From the NCBI RefSeq assembly GCF_013328205.1, contig NZ_JABULH010000001.1, positions 310,001 to 374,000 of the forward strand: DNA of 64,000 bases, given 5' to 3'. Below the pieces are notes generated by a model that was not told the origin of the DNA, searched no databases, and saw nothing but the letters and a program-made list of their open reading frames with translations. The translations under genes and the position numbers were made by a program. Source of the stretch: Sphingomonas hominis (GTDB lineage: Bacteria > Pseudomonadota > Alphaproteobacteria > Sphingomonadales > Sphingomonadaceae). This document shows, in pieces, positions 54,973-63,249 of the stretch (positions are counted from its first letter, which is position 1; each line of letters starts with the position of its first letter).

Positions 54973-55884
54973 TCAGATCGCGCCCGAGAAGGTGTCGCAC
55001 GCCGCAGGGTCACCGCTTTCCATGCCGCGGCGCAACCAGAACTGGCGCTGCGCCGAGGTGCCGTGGGTGAAGCTGTCGGGTACGACGCGGCCCTGCGCCT
55101 CGCGCTGGAGCGTGTCGTCGCCGATCGCTTGCGCGGCGCGCATGCCTTCCTCGACATCGCCTGGCTCCAACCGGTCGCGGTTCTTCGCCGCCCACACGCC
55201 AGCGTAGCAATCCGCCTGCAGCTCGAGCCGGACCGAGGCGGCGTTGCCCTCCGTCTCGCTGCTGCTGCGCTGGACCTGCTGCACCTTCTCCGACGTGCCG
55301 AGCAAGTTCTGGATGTGATGGCCGAATTCGTGCGCGACGACGTAATATTGCGCGAAGTCGCCCGGCGCCTTGAAGCGGTTGGTCAGCTCGTTGAAGAAAC
55401 CGGTGTCGAGATAAATGTCGCTGTCCGTGGGGCAGTAGAACGGCCCCATCGCGCTCTGTGCCGCGCCGCAGCCGGACTGGCCCTGGCCGCTGAAGAAACG
55501 CAAGCCCGGTGCGCGGAAACGCTGGCCCGACTGCGCGAAGATCTGCTCCCAGGTATTTTCGACATTGCTGAATGCGTTGCAGGTCGCGCGCCGCTCGGGG
55601 CTGGCGTCGCAGATCTGTTGCACGCTGCCGCCGCCCGACTGCTGGCCGACCTGTGTCGAGGGGGCGCTGCCTCCGCCGCCGCCGAGGATGCCGCCCAGCC
55701 CGCCGAGGCCGCCGCCGAATACCGCCATCAGGATCAGCACGACGACGATCCCGCCGCAGCCGAACCGGCTTCCGATCAGCGGCAGCAGCCCGAACAACAG
55801 GCCTCCGCCGCCCCCGCCGCCGAAGCCGCCGCGCGAGGTGGCATCGCCGACGTCGATGTCGTTGTCGTAATCGTCGAGCCGCAT
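54973..55884 (-). CDS. YpfJ-type neutral zinc metallopeptidase, membrane-anchored
   Basis: 303 residues. Short acidic N-terminus, Gly-rich stretch (FGGGGGGGLLFGLL), one membrane helix (about 43-57, GCGGIVVVLILMAVF), second Gly-rich run, then the zinc site VVAHEFGHHIQN (His185, Glu186, His189) and a downstream LELQADCYAGVWA Glu ligand. Cysteines (C92, C102, C139, C151) may pair outside. Putative metallopeptidase family with no proven substrate. Confidence 0.9.
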   Translation of the reverse strand: MRLDDYDNDIDVGDATSRGGFGGGGGGGLLFGLLPLIGSRFGCGGIVVVLILMAVFGGGLGGLGGILGGGGGSAPSTQVGQQSGGGSVQQICDASPERRATCNAFSNVENTWEQIFAQSGQRFRAPGLRFFSGQGQSGCGAAQSAMGPFYCPTDSDIYLDTGFFNELTNRFKAPGDFAQYYVVAHEFGHHIQNLLGTSEKVQQVQRSSSETEGNAASVRLELQADCYAGVWAAKNRDRLEPGDVEEGMRAAQAIGDDTLQREAQGRVVPDSFTHGTSAQRQFWLRRGMESGDPAACDTFSGAI

Positions 55885-55989
55885 GGCTGCCCCCCGTAAA
55901 ATCGTTGCTGTTGCGGCATGAACCCCTCTGGCCGGCTCCGGGTTGCAACCGGCGGGCTAGTGGTCGATGCAGGTTAGGAGGAGAGGGCC

Positions 55990-56775
55990 ATGTTCCTGAA
56001 GGGTAAGAGCGCGATCGTCACCGGGTCGACCTCGGGCATCGGCCTCGCGATCGCGCGTGCGCTGGCGGCTGAGGGCGCGAGCGTCATGCTGAACGGTTTC
56101 GGCGAGGCCGACACGATCGAGCAGGCACGTGCGGAGATCGAAGCGACGAGCGGCGCACGTGCGCTCCACGATGCGGCCGACATGACCAAGCCCGACGAGA
56201 TCGTGGCGATGGTCGCGCGCTGCCACGACGAACTCGGCGGTCCCGACGTGCTCGTCAACAATGCCGGCATTCAGTACGTCGCCCCGGTTCACGACTTTCC
56301 GGTCGAGAAATGGGACGCGATCCTGGCGATCAATCTGTCGAGCGCGTTTCACGCGATGCGCGCGGCGGTGCCGTTGATGCGCGAGAAGGGCTGGGGACGG
56401 ATTATCACGACCGCGAGCGCGCATAGTCTGGTCGCCAGCCCCAACAAGGCCGCCTATGTCGCGGCCAAGCACGGCGTCGCTGGATTGACCAAGGCGGTCG
56501 CGCTCGAGAATGCGACCCACGGCATCACCGTCAACTGCATCTCGCCCGGCTACGTCTGGACCCCGCTGGTCGAGAGCCAGATCCCCGACACGATGAAGGC
56601 GCGCGGGCTGACGCGCGAGCAGGTGATGAACGACGTGCTGCTCGCCGCGCAACCGACCAAGGAGCTCGTGACGCCCGAGCAGGTCGCCGCCTTCGCACTA
56701 TTCCTGTGCCGCGACGAGGCAAAGGCGATCACGGGTGCGAACCTGTCCGCGGACGGCGGCTGGACTGCGGCGTGA
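55990..56775 (+). CDS. 3-hydroxybutyrate dehydrogenase
   Basis: 261 residues. SDR with GSTSGIGLA (12-20), catalytic Ser143, Tyr156 and Lys160, and the substrate residues expected for D-3-hydroxybutyrate dehydrogenases, Gln95 (GIQYVAPVHDF), His145 (TASAHSLVAS) and Lys153. Oxidises 3-hydroxybutyrate to acetoacetate during polyhydroxybutyrate use. Stop overlaps the DUF4893 gene as GTGA. Confidence 0.93.
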   Translation: MFLKGKSAIVTGSTSGIGLAIARALAAEGASVMLNGFGEADTIEQARAEIEATSGARALHDAADMTKPDEIVAMVARCHDELGGPDVLVNNAGIQYVAPVHDFPVEKWDAILAINLSSAFHAMRAAVPLMREKGWGRIITTASAHSLVASPNKAAYVAAKHGVAGLTKAVALENATHGITVNCISPGYVWTPLVESQIPDTMKARGLTREQVMNDVLLAAQPTKELVTPEQVAAFALFLCRDEAKAITGANLSADGGWTAA

Positions 56776-57431
56776 GGGCCAAGCGGCTCGCCTGCGCCGT
56801 GCTGGTGCTGGCGGTGCTCGGTGGATGTGGCGCGGGAGATGCTGGTACGACCGTTCAGTCGGCCGCGGACGAGCCGGCCGCGCAATCAGTCGGTGACGTG
56901 CGTGGCTGGCGAGCGGTCGCGACGGTGGCCGACCGCCACCGGCTGCGCGAATGGCGCGCCGCCTGGATCGCGGCGCTCGGCAAGGCACGCGGCAGTGGCG
57001 CGGGGGCCAGGATCGACGCCGACGCATCGCTCTACGCCTATGACACGGCACTGTCCGATCCGCTGCCGCCCGCGGGCGATTACCGCTGCCGCACGGTGAA
57101 GCTCGGCGCCAAGACGATCGGCGGGCTCGATTATGTCGCCTACCCGTTCTTTCGCTGCCGCGTCGCCGTCGAAGGAGGCGAGGTGACGCTCGCCAAGCTG
57201 ACCGGATCGCAGCGGATGATCGGCACCCTCTATCCGCACGACACAGCACGGGCGGTGTTCCTGGGCACGATCGCGCTCGGCGACGAGCGGGGCGCGATGC
57301 GGTACGGGCGCGACGCGACGCGCGATGTCGCGGGCTGGGTCGAGCGGATTGGGCCGGCGCACTGGCGTGTCGCGCAACCGTATCCGGCGTTCGAATCGAC
57401 GCTCGACGTGTTGGAGTTGGTGCCGGCGTAA
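56772..57431 (+). CDS. DUF4893 lipoprotein
   Basis: 219 residues from the GTG at 56772. Lipobox AVLGGC (Cys19). DUF4893 core: DRHRLREWRAAWIAALGKAR, GDYRCRTVKLGAK, KLTGSQRMIGTLYPHD, VFLGTIALGDERGAMRYGRD and GWVERIGPAHWRVAQPYP. Exported, function unknown, common in Sphingomonadales. Translationally coupled to 3-hydroxybutyrate dehydrogenase. Confidence 0.85.
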   Translation: MRAKRLACAVLVLAVLGGCGAGDAGTTVQSAADEPAAQSVGDVRGWRAVATVADRHRLREWRAAWIAALGKARGSGAGARIDADASLYAYDTALSDPLPPAGDYRCRTVKLGAKTIGGLDYVAYPFFRCRVAVEGGEVTLAKLTGSQRMIGTLYPHDTARAVFLGTIALGDERGAMRYGRDATRDVAGWVERIGPAHWRVAQPYPAFESTLDVLELVPA

Positions 57432-57441
57432 AGCGACCGCG

Positions 57442-58083
57442 CTATTCGGTGTCGGGCTTCTTGCCCTTCATCGTGCCGGGGTCGGACACGGGGGCGTCGA
57501 TCGGGCGGACGCCGTCGATCTGGGGGAGCGTGGCGAGATAATCCTTCCCGACCTTGTCGATCACGCTGACGTGGCCGACGTTGGCATTCTCCACCGCGAG
57601 CAGGAAGCTACTCGGCTTCTTCATCAGCTTGGGATGATCTAGGCCGTCGAGACCGCTCGCCCGTGCCGCTTCGCGTACGAAGTGGACGCAGTTGCGCTTG
57701 CCCAGATTGTAGGTGCTGTCGCCGGTCTTCTCGCTCCACCCCGCGATCAGCCGCAGCACCGCGTCATATTGCGCGTCGGTCAGCGTGACCGCGAAGCGCA
57801 CGTGACTGCCGTTCATGTAGTTGAGCTTGGGCGTCTCGACGCGACCTTTGACGTTGCCGAACAGCAGCGCCGGGGTGACCGACTGCGCGGTGAAGCCGTA
57901 GCTCGCGTCGACCGCAGGCCCGCCGCGATCGGGCGCGCCGCGCAGCATGAAGAAGGCGTGCGGAAAGTAATTGCCGAAATCGCGATTCCAGAAGGTGATC
58001 GTCACCGCCGCCTGCGCGGGCAATGCAGTGACGAGCAGCAGCATGGCACCGATGGCGCCGGCGAGCCGGTTAAACAGCGTCAT
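57442..58083 (-). CDS. Exported protein with permuted papain-like pattern
   Basis: 213 residues. Signal peptide MTLFNRLAGAIGAMLLLVTA + LPAQA. After VTITFWNRDFGNYFPHAFFM (His42) comes LTDAQYDAVLRLIAGWSEKT and then NLGKRNCVHFVREAA (Cys132). The order His then Asn-Cys-x-x-F recalls the circularly permuted NlpC/P60-LRAT-like papain fold, which would make it a cysteine peptidase or acyltransferase in the periplasm. This is a pattern-based guess. ATG overlaps the CDF stop (ATGA). Confidence 0.65.
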   Translation of the reverse strand: MTLFNRLAGAIGAMLLLVTALPAQAAVTITFWNRDFGNYFPHAFFMLRGAPDRGGPAVDASYGFTAQSVTPALLFGNVKGRVETPKLNYMNGSHVRFAVTLTDAQYDAVLRLIAGWSEKTGDSTYNLGKRNCVHFVREAARASGLDGLDHPKLMKKPSSFLLAVENANVGHVSVIDKVGKDYLATLPQIDGVRPIDAPVSDPGTMKGKKPDTE

Positions 58084-58955
58084 CGCGCGGCGGCTCCGTC
58101 CGAGATCGCGTCGCTCGCCTTTTCGGGGCGGATGTAGATCGAGGACAATCGCGGTTCCGTCTTCTTCAGCGTTTGTTCGATCTGCTCGATCATCATCTCG
58201 CCCTGACCCATCGTCAGACTGTCGTCGAAATCGGCGCTGATCGCAACGAAGATGCTGTCGGGCGCGGTGTGGATCGTGCGGACGTGGTTGACCGCGGTGA
58301 TCGCCGGGTGCGCCGCGACTGCCTCGCGTACGCGCGCGACCACCTGCGGGTCGGCACGCTCGCCGATCAACAGCCCCTTCGACTCGCGCGCCAGCAGCGC
58401 CGCGACGATGCCGAGAACGATTCCGATCGCGATCGAGGCGTAACCGTCGATCCGCGGATCGCCGAACGCGTGGCTCGCCCATACGCCGATCGCAGCGATC
58501 ACCAGTCCGGCGAGCGCGGCCGAGTCCTCGAACAGCACGATGAAGCCGGCGGGATCTTTCGACTGGTGGATTGCCTGCCACCAACCCAGATCGCCCTTGG
58601 ACGCCTTGAACTCGCGCCGCGCGATCCACCACGACGATCCCTCCAGTGCGAAGGATATTGCGATCACGACATAGTTGATCGTCGGATCGGTCAGCGCCTC
58701 CGGCTCGATGATGTGGAGATAGCCCTCGTAGACCGAGACGCCGGCGCCGATCGCGAAGATCAGGATCGCGACCACGAACGCCCAGAAATACAGCTCGCGC
58801 CCGTAGCCGAACGGGTGGGCGGCGTCCGCGGGGCGCTTGGCGCGTTTCTGGCCGTAGAGCAGCAGCACCTGGTTGCCGCTGTCCACGACCGAGTGGACGC
58901 CCTCGGTCAGCATCGACGACGAGCCGGTCATGCCGGCCGCGACGAATTTCGCCAC
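58080..58955 (-). CDS. Cation diffusion facilitator family transporter (N-terminus uncertain)
   Basis: 292 residues from the GTG at 58955, the first conventional start. Motifs: LTEGVHSVVDSGNQVLLLYG (transport-site HxxxD), RPADAAHPFGYGRELYFWAF, LFEDSAALAGLVIAAIG and the cytosolic AVNHVRTIHTAPDSIFVAI domain. This GTG lies inside the first helix: in the same frame the preceding codons read RIRDNIVLFGALAANLGIA, exactly the expected family N-terminus, back to a stop near 59087 with no ATG, GTG or TTG. A CTG at 59030, preceded by GGGAA, is the best candidate start. Confidence 0.82.
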   Translation of the reverse strand: MAKFVAAGMTGSSSMLTEGVHSVVDSGNQVLLLYGQKRAKRPADAAHPFGYGRELYFWAFVVAILIFAIGAGVSVYEGYLHIIEPEALTDPTINYVVIAISFALEGSSWWIARREFKASKGDLGWWQAIHQSKDPAGFIVLFEDSAALAGLVIAAIGVWASHAFGDPRIDGYASIAIGIVLGIVAALLARESKGLLIGERADPQVVARVREAVAAHPAITAVNHVRTIHTAPDSIFVAISADFDDSLTMGQGEMMIEQIEQTLKKTEPRLSSIYIRPEKASDAISDGAAAR

Positions 58956-59130
58956 CGCGATACCCAGGTTGGCAGCCAGTGCGCCGAACAGGACGATGTT
59001 GTCGCGGATACGTGCGGTGAGGTCGGACAGCGTGCGGGTTCCCGGGTTAGTTCGGGCGTGTAAACAATTGTGTCGCCAAGTCGTTCATCGCCGCGTTGCG
59101 GGGGCGCGGGCGACGCGATACGCCTTCGGC

Positions 59131-61065
59131 ATGACGCCACGCCTCACGCTCGCCGCGCTCGCGCTGTCCACCGCTACTGTCGCACATGCGCAGGAGCGCG
59201 TGACCCCGATGACCCCCGATGTGGTCGCGTCCTACGATCAGGTCCGCGCGCAGGCGGATTACATCAAGCGCGTGGTGATGGTGCCGATGCGCGACGGGAC
59301 CAAGTTGTACACTGTCATCCTGATGAAGAAGGGCACGCGGAACGGCCCGATCCTGTTGTCGCGTACGCCCTATGACGCGGCCGGGTCCACCGCGCGTACG
59401 GCGAGCCAGCGGCTGGTCGACATCCTGCCGGTGATGGACGCGGAGTTCGTGGAGGACGGCTATGTCCGCGTTTATCAGGACATTCGCGGGATGCACCATT
59501 CGGAAGGGCAGTTCGTCATGACGCGGCCGCTATCGGGGCCCCTCAACTCGACCGGCATCGACGAGTCGACCGACGCCTATGACACGATCGATTGGCTGGT
59601 GAAGAACGTGCCCGAGGGAAACGGCAAGGTCGGCGTGATCGGTAGCAGCTACCTGGGCTTCACCACCTTGATGGCGGAAATCAATCCGCATCCCGCGCTC
59701 AAGGCCGCGATGCCGCAGAGCCCGATGGTCGACACCTGGATCGGCGACGACGATTTCCACAACGGCGCGTTTCGCGTCGGGACGCTCGACTACGCAGTGG
59801 AGATGAGCACCGGCCACGGCGACGCGGGCGCGAAGATCGCGCGCGGGGCAGGGGACGATTACACCACCTACCTGAACGCAGGCTCGATCGGCGACTATGC
59901 GCGGGCATGGGGGATCGAGAACTACCCCACCATGCGCAAGGTGATGGAGAACCCGGCCTATACCGATTTCTGGTCGTTGCAGGCGGTCGACAAATGGATG
60001 GCGGCGCGGCCGCTGACCGTGCCGACGATGCTGGTGGTCGGGCAGTGGGACCAGGAGGACAGCTACGGCGCGCCCGCGGTGTACGAGGCGCTGGAGCCAA
60101 AGGACACGGCCAACAACATGGTGTCGCTGGTGATCGGGCCGTGGCGGCATTCGGGCGTCAACCATTACGGCTATGATCTGGGCGCGCTGACGTTCGACGG
60201 CGATACCGCGCTGCAGTTCCGTCAGCGCTACATGAAGCCGTTCTTCGACCATTATCTGCGCGGCACGCCCGCCGCGATCCCGCCGGTGCTGACCTATGCG
60301 ACGGGCGCGAACCGGTGGCAGGTGTCGCCGAAGTGGCCGATGGGGACGCCGACGCCGCTCTACCTCGGCGCGAACGGCACTGCCTCGTTCGCGAAGCCGG
60401 CGGGCGCGGGGAGCACCAGCTACGTGTCCGATCCCGCCAGCCCGGTGCCATTCCTGCCGCGCCCGATCGACATCGGCGACGGCGACCAGTGGAAGACGTG
60501 GCTGGTGCGCGACCAGCGTTTCGTCGCCGGCCGCCCCGACGTGGTCGACTGGCAGACGGGCGCGCTCGACAAGCCGGTCCACATCATGGGCGCGCCTGAG
60601 GTCAATCTGTTCGCCGCCACCAGCGGCAGCGACAGCGACTGGGTGGTGAAGGTGATCGACGTCTATCCCGACACGCTGCCCGAGCCGGCGAGCCAGGGAT
60701 CGAAGCCCGCGATGACCGGCTACCAACTGCCGATCGGAATCGAGATCTACCGCGGGCGCTACGTTCACGGACGTGCGACACCCGCGAAGCTGACGCCGGG
60801 GAAAGTCGAGAACTACCGTTTCGCGCTGCCGAACGTCGACCACGTGTTCCTGCCGGGCCACCGCATCATGGTGCAGGTGCAGTCGAGCCTGTTCCCGCTC
60901 TACGACCGCAATCCGCAGACGTTCGTACCCAACATCTTCAACGCGAAACCCGGCGACTATAAGGCTGCGACGCAGCGCGTGACCTGGGGTGGTGCGCAGG
61001 CGAGTTCGGTGCTGCTGCCGATCGTCGACGATGCCGCGGCGGCGCAGGTGACGGCGGCCCGTTAG
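59131..61065 (+). CDS. CocE/NonD family alpha-amino-acid ester hydrolase, exported
   Basis: 644 residues from the ATG at 59131. Signal peptide MTPRLTLAALALSTATVAHA. Nucleophile Ser173 in IGSSYLGFTT, Asp in VVGQWDQEDSYG, His in VIGPWRHSGVN; the PWRHSGVNHYGYDLG block and C-terminal jelly-roll (PGHRIMVQVQSSLFPLYDRN) match alpha-amino-acid ester hydrolases and the X-Pro dipeptidyl peptidase S15 family. Probably periplasmic hydrolysis or transfer of amino-acid esters or beta-lactams. Confidence 0.9.
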   Translation: MTPRLTLAALALSTATVAHAQERVTPMTPDVVASYDQVRAQADYIKRVVMVPMRDGTKLYTVILMKKGTRNGPILLSRTPYDAAGSTARTASQRLVDILPVMDAEFVEDGYVRVYQDIRGMHHSEGQFVMTRPLSGPLNSTGIDESTDAYDTIDWLVKNVPEGNGKVGVIGSSYLGFTTLMAEINPHPALKAAMPQSPMVDTWIGDDDFHNGAFRVGTLDYAVEMSTGHGDAGAKIARGAGDDYTTYLNAGSIGDYARAWGIENYPTMRKVMENPAYTDFWSLQAVDKWMAARPLTVPTMLVVGQWDQEDSYGAPAVYEALEPKDTANNMVSLVIGPWRHSGVNHYGYDLGALTFDGDTALQFRQRYMKPFFDHYLRGTPAAIPPVLTYATGANRWQVSPKWPMGTPTPLYLGANGTASFAKPAGAGSTSYVSDPASPVPFLPRPIDIGDGDQWKTWLVRDQRFVAGRPDVVDWQTGALDKPVHIMGAPEVNLFAATSGSDSDWVVKVIDVYPDTLPEPASQGSKPAMTGYQLPIGIEIYRGRYVHGRATPAKLTPGKVENYRFALPNVDHVFLPGHRIMVQVQSSLFPLYDRNPQTFVPNIFNAKPGDYKAATQRVTWGGAQASSVLLPIVDDAAAAQVTAAR

Positions 61066-61069
61066 AGGA

Positions 61070-61735
61070 TCAGAACCGCCAGGCGAGCGTCACAGGAATG
61101 ATGTGGTTGACGTAGGTCCGTTCGGGGCGAAACACGTGCTCGTTGTAATAAGCGACGTTGAGTGTCGCCTGATCGGTCAGTTCGGTCGACAGCGTCGCGG
61201 TCAGGCGTAGCTGGTCGAGTGTGCGCGGCGCGTCGCTGTTGCGGTTGATCGTCACGAACGGCTCGGCCGCGCCCGAGATCTCGACCATGTCGCTGATCGG
61301 CAGCGTCAGGCGGACCTGCTGGCGCAGTCGCCACGCCATGTTGCCGCTGTTGCGAAAGAACCGCGCTTCCGCACGGGCGCGCAGTGTGAGGTCGAATGGA
61401 CCGAGCGCGCCGGCACGCCAATCGAGCTGTCCCGTGGCGCGCTGTTCGAAACCGTTGCGGCGATCGTGGTTGAACGTTTCGGCACGAACGTAGCCGAGCC
61501 AGATCGTCGCCTTGTCCGACAGCGCGCGGCCGGCTTGCAGGCGCACGAGCAATTGCCGTTCGCGGTTGTCCGTCGCGCTCCGGCCCGAGATGTCGCTGGC
61601 GAGCGACCAGCCGTCCGCTACCCGACCGGTGAGCTGAAGCTGCGACCACGCCTGCACGCCGCGCGCGAACGCGGGTGTGGCGGCGAGCGCGGCGAGCAGC
61701 AGCCCGCCGGCGGCTGCCACCGATCGCGCGATCAA
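61070..61735 (-). CDS. DUF2490 family exported protein
   Basis: 221 residues if started at the TTG at 61735, which overlaps the aldo/keto reductase stop (TTGA). Signal peptide MIARSVAAAGGLLLAALAAT (plus PAFA). Repeating beta-strands such as WSQLQLTGRVADGWSLASDI, RQLLVRLQAGRALSD and LTLRARAEARFFRN ending HIIPVTLAWRF with a terminal Phe. This looks like a small outer-membrane beta-barrel. DUF2490 has no known function. Confidence 0.8.
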   Translation of the reverse strand: MIARSVAAAGGLLLAALAATPAFARGVQAWSQLQLTGRVADGWSLASDISGRSATDNRERQLLVRLQAGRALSDKATIWLGYVRAETFNHDRRNGFEQRATGQLDWRAGALGPFDLTLRARAEARFFRNSGNMAWRLRQQVRLTLPISDMVEISGAAEPFVTINRNSDAPRTLDQLRLTATLSTELTDQATLNVAYYNEHVFRPERTYVNHIIPVTLAWRF

Positions 61736-62682
61736 ACGCCCGCGTCGGTCAGGCGGGCGAGTTGATCGTCGCTGAGACGCAGGTCCATCGCGGGCAGCAG
61801 GTCGGCGATCTGCTCCGCCGAGGTGGCGCTCGCGATTGGCGCGGTGACGCCGGGTTGCGCGATCAGCCACGCCAGCGCGAGCTGCGCGTGTGTCGCGCCG
61901 GTTTCCTCCGCCACGTCGTCCATTGCGGCGAGCATCGCTTGCCCCTTGCCCTCCAGAAGCTCGGCCATCCGCCCACCGCGCACGCTCTTGTTCAGGTCGT
62001 CGGCGGAGCGATACTTTCCGGTCAGGAAGCCAGAGGCGAGCCCGTAATAGGGTACGACGCCGATGTTGTACTCGACGCAATAGCTCTGCAGCTCGCCCTC
62101 GAACTTGGTGCGGCTGACGAGGTTATATTCGGGCTGAAGCACCTGGTAGTGCGGCAGCCCCGCGGCGCGCGCGCCCTCGATCGCCGACTTCAACCGTGCG
62201 GCGTGGAAGTTGGACGCGCCGAGCACGCGCACCTTGCCCGCCTCGACCAATTTGGCAAACGCTTCCGCCACCGCGTCCTGCGGGGTCGAGTCATCGTCCT
62301 GATGCGCGAAATACAGGTCGATATAATCGGTGCCGAGCCGCCGGAGCGAGGCGTCGCATGCGGCGGCCATACGGGCCGGCGACAGCTTCTCGCCGCCGTC
62401 ACTCGGCATCATCCCGACCTTGGTCGCGATCTGCACGCGGTCGCGCTTGCCGCCGGTGCGCAACCACTCGCCGATCATCGTTTCCGATTCGCCGCCGTGG
62501 TGGCCGGGCACCCAGGCGGAGTAAACGTCCGCGGTGTCGATCATCGTGCCACCGCCGTCGACAAAGGCATCGAGCACCGCAAAGCTCGCGTCGCGGTCGG
62601 CGGTCCAGCCGAACACGTTGCCGCCGAGCACCAGCGGCGGGATCTTGAGATCGGACGCGCCGAGACGGCGAAGGTCGGTCAT
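61732..62682 (-). CDS. Aldo/keto reductase
   Basis: 316 residues. (Beta/alpha)8 NADPH oxidoreductase: catalytic Asp49 and Tyr54 (MIDTADVYSAW), Lys in QIATKVGMM, His in DLYFAHQDDD, cofactor-site VPYYGLASGFLTGKY. Substrate unknown. Central gene of a four-gene overlapping run: its ATG overlaps the upstream lipoprotein stop (ATGA), its stop overlaps DUF2490. Confidence 0.92.
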   Translation of the reverse strand: MTDLRRLGASDLKIPPLVLGGNVFGWTADRDASFAVLDAFVDGGGTMIDTADVYSAWVPGHHGGESETMIGEWLRTGGKRDRVQIATKVGMMPSDGGEKLSPARMAAACDASLRRLGTDYIDLYFAHQDDDSTPQDAVAEAFAKLVEAGKVRVLGASNFHAARLKSAIEGARAAGLPHYQVLQPEYNLVSRTKFEGELQSYCVEYNIGVVPYYGLASGFLTGKYRSADDLNKSVRGGRMAELLEGKGQAMLAAMDDVAEETGATHAQLALAWLIAQPGVTAPIASATSAEQIADLLPAMDLRLSDDQLARLTDAGV

Positions 62683-62861
62683 TGTTCGTTCTCCACGGCG
62701 GCATTGTCGCCGGCATCTTCCCGCGCGACGCTATTGGCGTCGAGCATCTCGGCAGCGCGATTGAGCGCCTGGTCCTGATCGGCCGTCAGCTGCCCAGGCT
62801 GGTCGGGCGACGAGCAGGCGGCGAGCGCTGCCAGCCCTGCCGCCGCCAAGAACCGTCGCAT
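62679..62861 (-). CDS. Very small lipoprotein
   Basis: 60 residues. Signal peptide MRRFLAAAGLAALAAC with an LAAC lipobox (Cys16). Mature part is a short acidic helix (LTADQDQALNRAAEMLDANS). No family recognised. Its ATG overlaps the previous stop as TGATG and its stop overlaps the aldo/keto reductase start. Confidence 0.7.
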   Translation of the reverse strand: MRRFLAAAGLAALAACSSPDQPGQLTADQDQALNRAAEMLDANSVAREDAGDNAAVENEQ

Positions 62862-63142
62862 CAACGCCGCATCGCGTTGCCGGTGTCGCTTAGCGCGTTG
62901 CCGGTGGCATCGGTCGCCGCATCGGCGGTGTTGGCAGCGGCGTTGCCGGCGCGGTCCATCGAATTGGCAGCATTGTCGAGTGCGGCGTCGCTCGCCGCCT
63001 GCACGTCGTTCACCGCATTGGCTGTCGTGGCGCTGGTGTCGGCAGCGACCGCGTTGGCGGCCTCGGCACTCTCGTTCTGCGCCTTCTGGCTGCACGCGGC
63101 GAGTGAAAGCGTGGCGGCAGCGAGTGCGATGACGAGCTTAAT
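62861..63142 (-). CDS. Ala/Asn-rich small lipoprotein, probable ATT start
   Basis: 93 residues if translation starts at the ATT at 63142, six bases after GGGGA; there is no ATG, GTG or TTG between a distant upstream ATG (63352, across the divergent promoter) and the lipobox. Predicted MKLVIALAAATLSLAACSQK, LAAC lipobox, Cys17. The mature chain is a helical repeat of Ala, Asn, Asp and Thr (NAVNDVQAASDAALDNAANS). No family recognised. First gene of the overlapping four-gene unit. Confidence 0.6.
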   Translation of the reverse strand: MKLVIALAAATLSLAACSQKAQNESAEAANAVAADTSATTANAVNDVQAASDAALDNAANSMDRAGNAAANTADAATDATGNALSDTGNAMRR

Positions 63143-63212
63143 GACCTGTCCCCTTCGTTGATCGAACGCGCCAACGCCGCAAGCCGGCGCTTGGCTCCGG
63201 TACAGGACTTCG

Positions 63213-63241
63213 TTGACCGCATATAAAGATATCTTTATATC
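63213..63241 (+). promoter_or_regulatory. Promoter of the ArsR-methyltransferase gene
   Basis: TTGACC (63213-63218), 17-base spacer, TATATC (63236-63241). Transcription would begin near 63248, two bases before the ATG, and there is no ribosome site, so the message looks leaderless. Confidence 0.7.
63221..63240. promoter_or_regulatory. Perfect 20-bp palindrome, candidate ArsR-family operator
   Basis: ATATAAAGATATCTTTATAT is fully self-complementary, very AT-rich in a GC-rich genome, and covers the spacer and -10 hexamer of the promoter. It starts 79 bp from the divergent lipoprotein start. Probable autoregulatory site of the downstream regulator. Confidence 0.85.
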
Positions 63242-63249
63242 TCGATCCC

